Source of the DNA: Gammaproteobacteria bacterium BRH_c0
Lineage (GTDB): Bacteria; Pseudomonadota; Gammaproteobacteria; Pseudomonadales; Porticoccaceae
Direction: 5' to 3'
NCBI GenBank assembly: GCA_000961645.1
Contig: LADM01000097.1
Span: forward strand, 1 to 64,000
DNA length: 64,000 bases
Shown: positions 61,459 through 64,000 of the stretch, in pieces
How positions within the stretch are numbered: position 1 is the stretch's first letter
Layout: each line of letters starts with the position of its first letter
Position numbers and translations under genes: made by a program
Notes under the pieces: model-generated
Databases searched by the model: none
Seen by the model: the letters and a program-made list of their open reading frames with translations, nothing else
Told to the model about the DNA's origin: nothing

Positions 61459-62532
61459 ATGACCTATCGTGTAATTCAGTGGGCCACAGGACACACCGGC
61501 AAAATGGTGGCGCGCGCCATCGCCGAGCGCCCCGAGTACCAGATTGTCGGCGCCTTTGTGTACAACCCGGAGAAGGCCGGCAAGGATCTTGGCGAGATTT
61601 GCGGCATCGACAAGCTGGGGGTGATCGCTACCAATGACCGCCAGGCCATTCTCGATATGGATGCCGATTGTGTGATGTTCCTGGCAGGCGCCGAAAACGA
61701 CGTGCCCGGCGCCCTCAACGATGTCTGCGCCCTGCTCGCCTCCGGCAAGAATGTGATTACCACTCCCGCCCAGTTCGTCTACCCCAAGTCCATGGGGCCG
61801 GAATTTGAAGGCCGTATCGTGGAAGCCTGCGCCAAGGGTGGCACCACCTACCACGGCCTGGGGGTGATGCCCGGCTTTATCGCCGAGAACGTCGCGCTGA
61901 CCCTGACCCGCATGTCGCGCAAGATCGACCTGCTCAACTGCTACGAAACCCTGCTTTACAACGAATACCCCAGCACTTTTCAGATGTTCGACCTGATGGG
62001 CTTTGGCTACGAGCCTGACGATCCCACACCCATGTTCAGCAACCCCGAGGTGGTGGCCGAGGTGTGGCGCCACTCCTGCATGTTGGTGGCCGAAGCGGTC
62101 AACCTGCCCATCGACCGCATCGAGGGTTTCCGCAATCTGGAGATGACCGACAAGGATCTGCATGTGGCCGCCGGTTTTATCGGCAAAGGCACGGTGGCTG
62201 CCATCAATTTCGGTTGCCAAGTGATTTCCAATGGTGAGCCGCGCATTGTCATGCAGCATTACACCCGCATGTGCCCGAACGTTGCCCCCGACTGGCCCCG
62301 CGGCGACGGCTGGACCATCGAAATTGAGGGCGAGCCATCCATCCGCGCCAAGATTGAAGTGGGTATCCACGGCGAAGTGCACACCGACCAGGGCTGCCTG
62401 GCCACCGCCATGCACGCCATCCACGCGGTGCCCTATGTGATCAGCTCCGCATCCGGCATTCTCAGCCTGGCGGATGTGCCACCTTCCTGGGGCGGTGACG
62501 CTTTTCACATTAAGGGAACCTCTAAAAACTAG
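61459..62532 (+). CDS. dihydrodipicolinate-reductase-like NAD(P)-dependent oxidoreductase
   Basis: 357 residues. The N-terminal Rossmann fold has QWATGHTGK (8-16); later blocks are TTPAQFVYP and GLGVMPGFI. It resembles the DapB / 2,4-diaminopentanoate dehydrogenase group found in mycobacterial and marine steroid-degradation loci, where substrates are unknown. The real C-terminus is altered: the last residues KGTSKN and the stop codon come from an inverted-repeat element inserted at 62511, so a few native residues are probably replaced. Confidence 0.82.
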   Translation: MTYRVIQWATGHTGKMVARAIAERPEYQIVGAFVYNPEKAGKDLGEICGIDKLGVIATNDRQAILDMDADCVMFLAGAENDVPGALNDVCALLASGKNVITTPAQFVYPKSMGPEFEGRIVEACAKGGTTYHGLGVMPGFIAENVALTLTRMSRKIDLLNCYETLLYNEYPSTFQMFDLMGFGYEPDDPTPMFSNPEVVAEVWRHSCMLVAEAVNLPIDRIEGFRNLEMTDKDLHVAAGFIGKGTVAAINFGCQVISNGEPRIVMQHYTRMCPNVAPDWPRGDGWTIEIEGEPSIRAKIEVGIHGEVHTDQGCLATAMHAIHAVPYVISSASGILSLADVPPSWGGDAFHIKGTSKN

Positions 62533-62656
62533 CTCAGTAGGTCTGGCGTCGTTAAATTTGGCCTCAAAATACTCATTTACTGCGTGTAAACTCCGTTTTT
62601 TCGGCCAAATTTGCCTAGCCAGCCCGTCGCCGCCTACGTTTTTAGAGGTCCCTTTA
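62511..62656. mobile_element. MITE-like inverted-repeat element
   Basis: Terminal repeats aagggaacctctaaaaac (62512-62529) and gtttttagaggtccctt (62638-62654) pair with one gap. An inner pair aaatttggcc (62554-62563) / ggccaaattt (62603-62612) adds a second stem, so the whole 145 bp can fold. TTAA-like flanks suggest target duplication. It carries no ORF. It supplies the stop codon of the upstream gene and lies before the SDR gene. Confidence 0.7.
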
Positions 62657-62688
62657 AATCCTGATCAACCATTGCCGGAAAAACCGCC

Positions 62689-63489
62689 ATGAAACGACTG
62701 CAAGACAAAGTGATCCTGATTACCGGCGCCGGAGGCGGCATCGGTTCCGCCTGTGTCGAACGTTTTATCGACGAGGGCGCCATTGTGGTGGCTGCCGACC
62801 TGATGCTGGCGAGCGTGGAAAAACTCGCCAATCGCCTCGGCGACAGGGTGATCCCGGTACAGGTGGATATTGGCGATGAGCAGTTATTCAAGTCCGTGAT
62901 TGACGGCGCAGTGGCGCGTTTGGGGCGACTCGACGTGCTGTTCAATAACGCCGCCCTTACCGACCCTACTACCCAGTATATGGACACCACGGCGACGGAT
63001 ATTCCCCTTGAATTGTGGCGTCGCACTCTGGAGGTCAATGTTACCGGCACCTTTATGGGTTGCCGTTTCGCCATCCCCCACATGCTGAAGCAGGGCAAGG
63101 GCAATATCATCAACACCGCTTCCATCGGTGCCAATGCGGGCGATTCGGTGCGGGTGGCTTATTGCACCTCGAAGATTGCCATTGTCGGCCTGACCAAAAA
63201 TATCGCCACCCAGTACGGCAAAAAAGGCATTCGCTGTAACGCCATCGCCCCCGGCCCCATCGTCACCGAAAATTTCCACAAGGTGGCGCCGGAACTGGGG
63301 CCGATGCTGTTGCGCCACGCCCTCACACCCGAACTGGGCACACCGGACGATATTGGCGCACTGGCGGCCTATCTGGCGGCGGATGAATCGCGCTTTATGA
63401 CCGGGCAGTGTCTGACCATCGACGGCGGTATCGGCGCGCACCATCCCCATACGGCGGATTTTGATGATTATCTGGCGGGGCTGGCCTGA
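62689..63489 (+). CDS. classical short-chain dehydrogenase/reductase
   Basis: 266 residues with all classical SDR parts: coenzyme loop TGAGGGIG (12-19), NNAA (86-89), catalytic Ser145, Tyr158 and Lys162, and the C-terminal DGGIGA. Asp37 after the second strand favours NAD. It oxidises or reduces a secondary alcohol/ketone. Start follows the MITE by about 33 bp, so the element may affect its expression. Confidence 0.9.
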   Translation: MKRLQDKVILITGAGGGIGSACVERFIDEGAIVVAADLMLASVEKLANRLGDRVIPVQVDIGDEQLFKSVIDGAVARLGRLDVLFNNAALTDPTTQYMDTTATDIPLELWRRTLEVNVTGTFMGCRFAIPHMLKQGKGNIINTASIGANAGDSVRVAYCTSKIAIVGLTKNIATQYGKKGIRCNAIAPGPIVTENFHKVAPELGPMLLRHALTPELGTPDDIGALAAYLAADESRFMTGQCLTIDGGIGAHHPHTADFDDYLAGLA

Positions 63490-63759
63490 GGTTATATAGA
63501 CGTCAGAAAGGGTGGGCTCCCACAGGCCAGGCCTGGCCTGTGTAGGAGCCTACTCTGTGGGCGATGAATGTGGCTCGGTGCGGGATTCAAAAAGATCGCC
63601 CGGGGACCGTGCTTCCACAGGTTGGAATATAAGGTGGGAGCCCGGTCACGGGCGAACTGTAAGAAAGACCCGTCGTGATTACATAATAGCCAATAGAGGT
63701 ACTATCTTTTATCTGCAGTATCGGTTTTCCACGCAACATCAATAATTAAGGGGAAAATA
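63490..63759 (+). repeat. palindromes and REP-like repeats before the last receptor
   Basis: A perfect 22-bp palindrome fills 63521-63542. Two REP-like motifs follow: gtaggagcctactctgtgggcgat at about 63543-63566 and gtgggagcccggtcacgggcgaac at about 63634-63657; these resemble Pseudomonas-type REP sequences. No gene is supported here. Confidence 0.6.
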
Positions 63760-64000
63760 ATGAAACTCAGACCCATCGCACACTTTATTTCACTCACCGT
63801 AATGACGGGGACGCTAACGCTGGCGGCCCAGGTCAATGCGCAATCAGCCAGCACCATCGAGGAAATTACCGTCACGGCGCGACGCACTGAGGAGAGCATC
63901 CAGTCGGTGCCGGTGTCCGTCACGGCCTTTGACTCCAAGGCTTTGCGGGAGGCGAGCATTTCAACGCCGGAAGATATCCAGCTGAATACCCCCGGCGTTT
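63760..64000 (+). CDS. TonB-dependent receptor, N-terminal part (cut by window end)
   Basis: Starts at ATG 63760, eight bases after aagggg. A signal peptide ends VNAQSA. The TonB box EEITVTARRTEESIQSVP, then the plug start ALREASISTPEDIQLNTPGV, match the receptor at 40343 (ARRREESLQSVPITIAAF). The frame is open to the window end. It belongs to the same subgroup and again has no STN domain. Confidence 0.88.
   Translation, partial: MKLRPIAHFISLTVMTGTLTLAAQVNAQSASTIEEITVTARRTEESIQSVPVSVTAFDSKALREASISTPEDIQLNTPGV

Noticed and set aside
63512-63745. 77-residue frame before the last receptor
   Set aside because: It is made of REP-like repeats and a palindrome, with no conserved features.

Overview
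The window reads as the chromosome of a Gram-negative gammaproteobacterium. YbjN, UPF0149/YecA, a beta-class GST, azurin, carboxynorspermidine decarboxylase and FadJ/FadI-like genes all point that way. The wealth of TonB-dependent receptors beside P450, sulfotransferase, DUF1214 and phosphotransferase genes resembles marine Cellvibrionales-type genomes; that lineage call is inference. Most genes look GC-rich. About 33.3-40.3 kb is visibly more AT-rich and uses different codons, which suggests acquired DNA.

Layout. 1-1.7 kb: the 3' end of an IS5-type transposase, a pRiA4b ORF-3-like gene and a complete IS200/IS605-type element with hairpin ends. 1.7-11.1 kb: housekeeping and stress genes (HIBDH-family dehydrogenase, CPXCG protein, two UPF0149 proteins, lytic transglycosylase, GST, AI-2E-type permease, DODA-type dioxygenase, YbjN, periplasmic chorismate mutase). 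11.4-20.6 kb: amidohydrolase, a 996-residue secreted protein, APH-like kinase, membrane-linked phosphatase, carboxynorspermidine decarboxylase and a DUF3581 protein. 20.6-39.6 kb: two complete ECF sigma / FecR / STN-TonB receptor signalling cassettes. They flank five tandem paralogues of a secreted, mostly Tat-type protein built from two NTF2-like halves, plus a decayed tannase/feruloyl-esterase fragment. The second cassette continues into a secreted type-B carboxylesterase. 40.3-50.9 kb: a further TonB receptor, a LivH-LivM-LivG triple fusion with LivF and a lipoprotein binding protein, an SDR, a TetR regulator and a P450. 51-57.3 kb (minus strand): thiolase, FadJ-like enzyme, CoA-transferase and a limonene-epoxide-hydrolase-like enzyme, plus azurin. 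57.7-64 kb: DUF1214, sulfotransferase, DUF1214, DapB-like reductase, SDR and the start of another TonB receptor.

How it may work together (inference): a hydrophobic, probably esterified or cyclic compound is handled at the cell surface and in the periplasm by the double-NTF2 proteins and the carboxylesterase. It crosses the outer membrane through the receptors, whose STN domains signal to FecR and the ECF sigma factors. It crosses the inner membrane by the Liv-type ABC system, is oxidised by the P450, SDRs and the epoxide-hydrolase-like enzyme, and is shortened by beta-oxidation. An identical 15-bp palindrome lies upstream of the 40.3-kb receptor and between the TetR and P450 genes, which ties those parts into one likely TetR regulon.

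The most unusual signals are: (1) the five-gene double-NTF2 array between two sigma/anti-sigma/receptor cassettes; (2) both STN receptors carrying a second, internal signal peptide with its own ATG and Shine-Dalgarno-like sequence at nearly the same residue (142 and 141); (3) the shared TetR-type operator; (4) the three-domain Liv fusion; (5) a thiolase gene whose conserved N-terminus is in frame but has no ATG, GTG or TTG.
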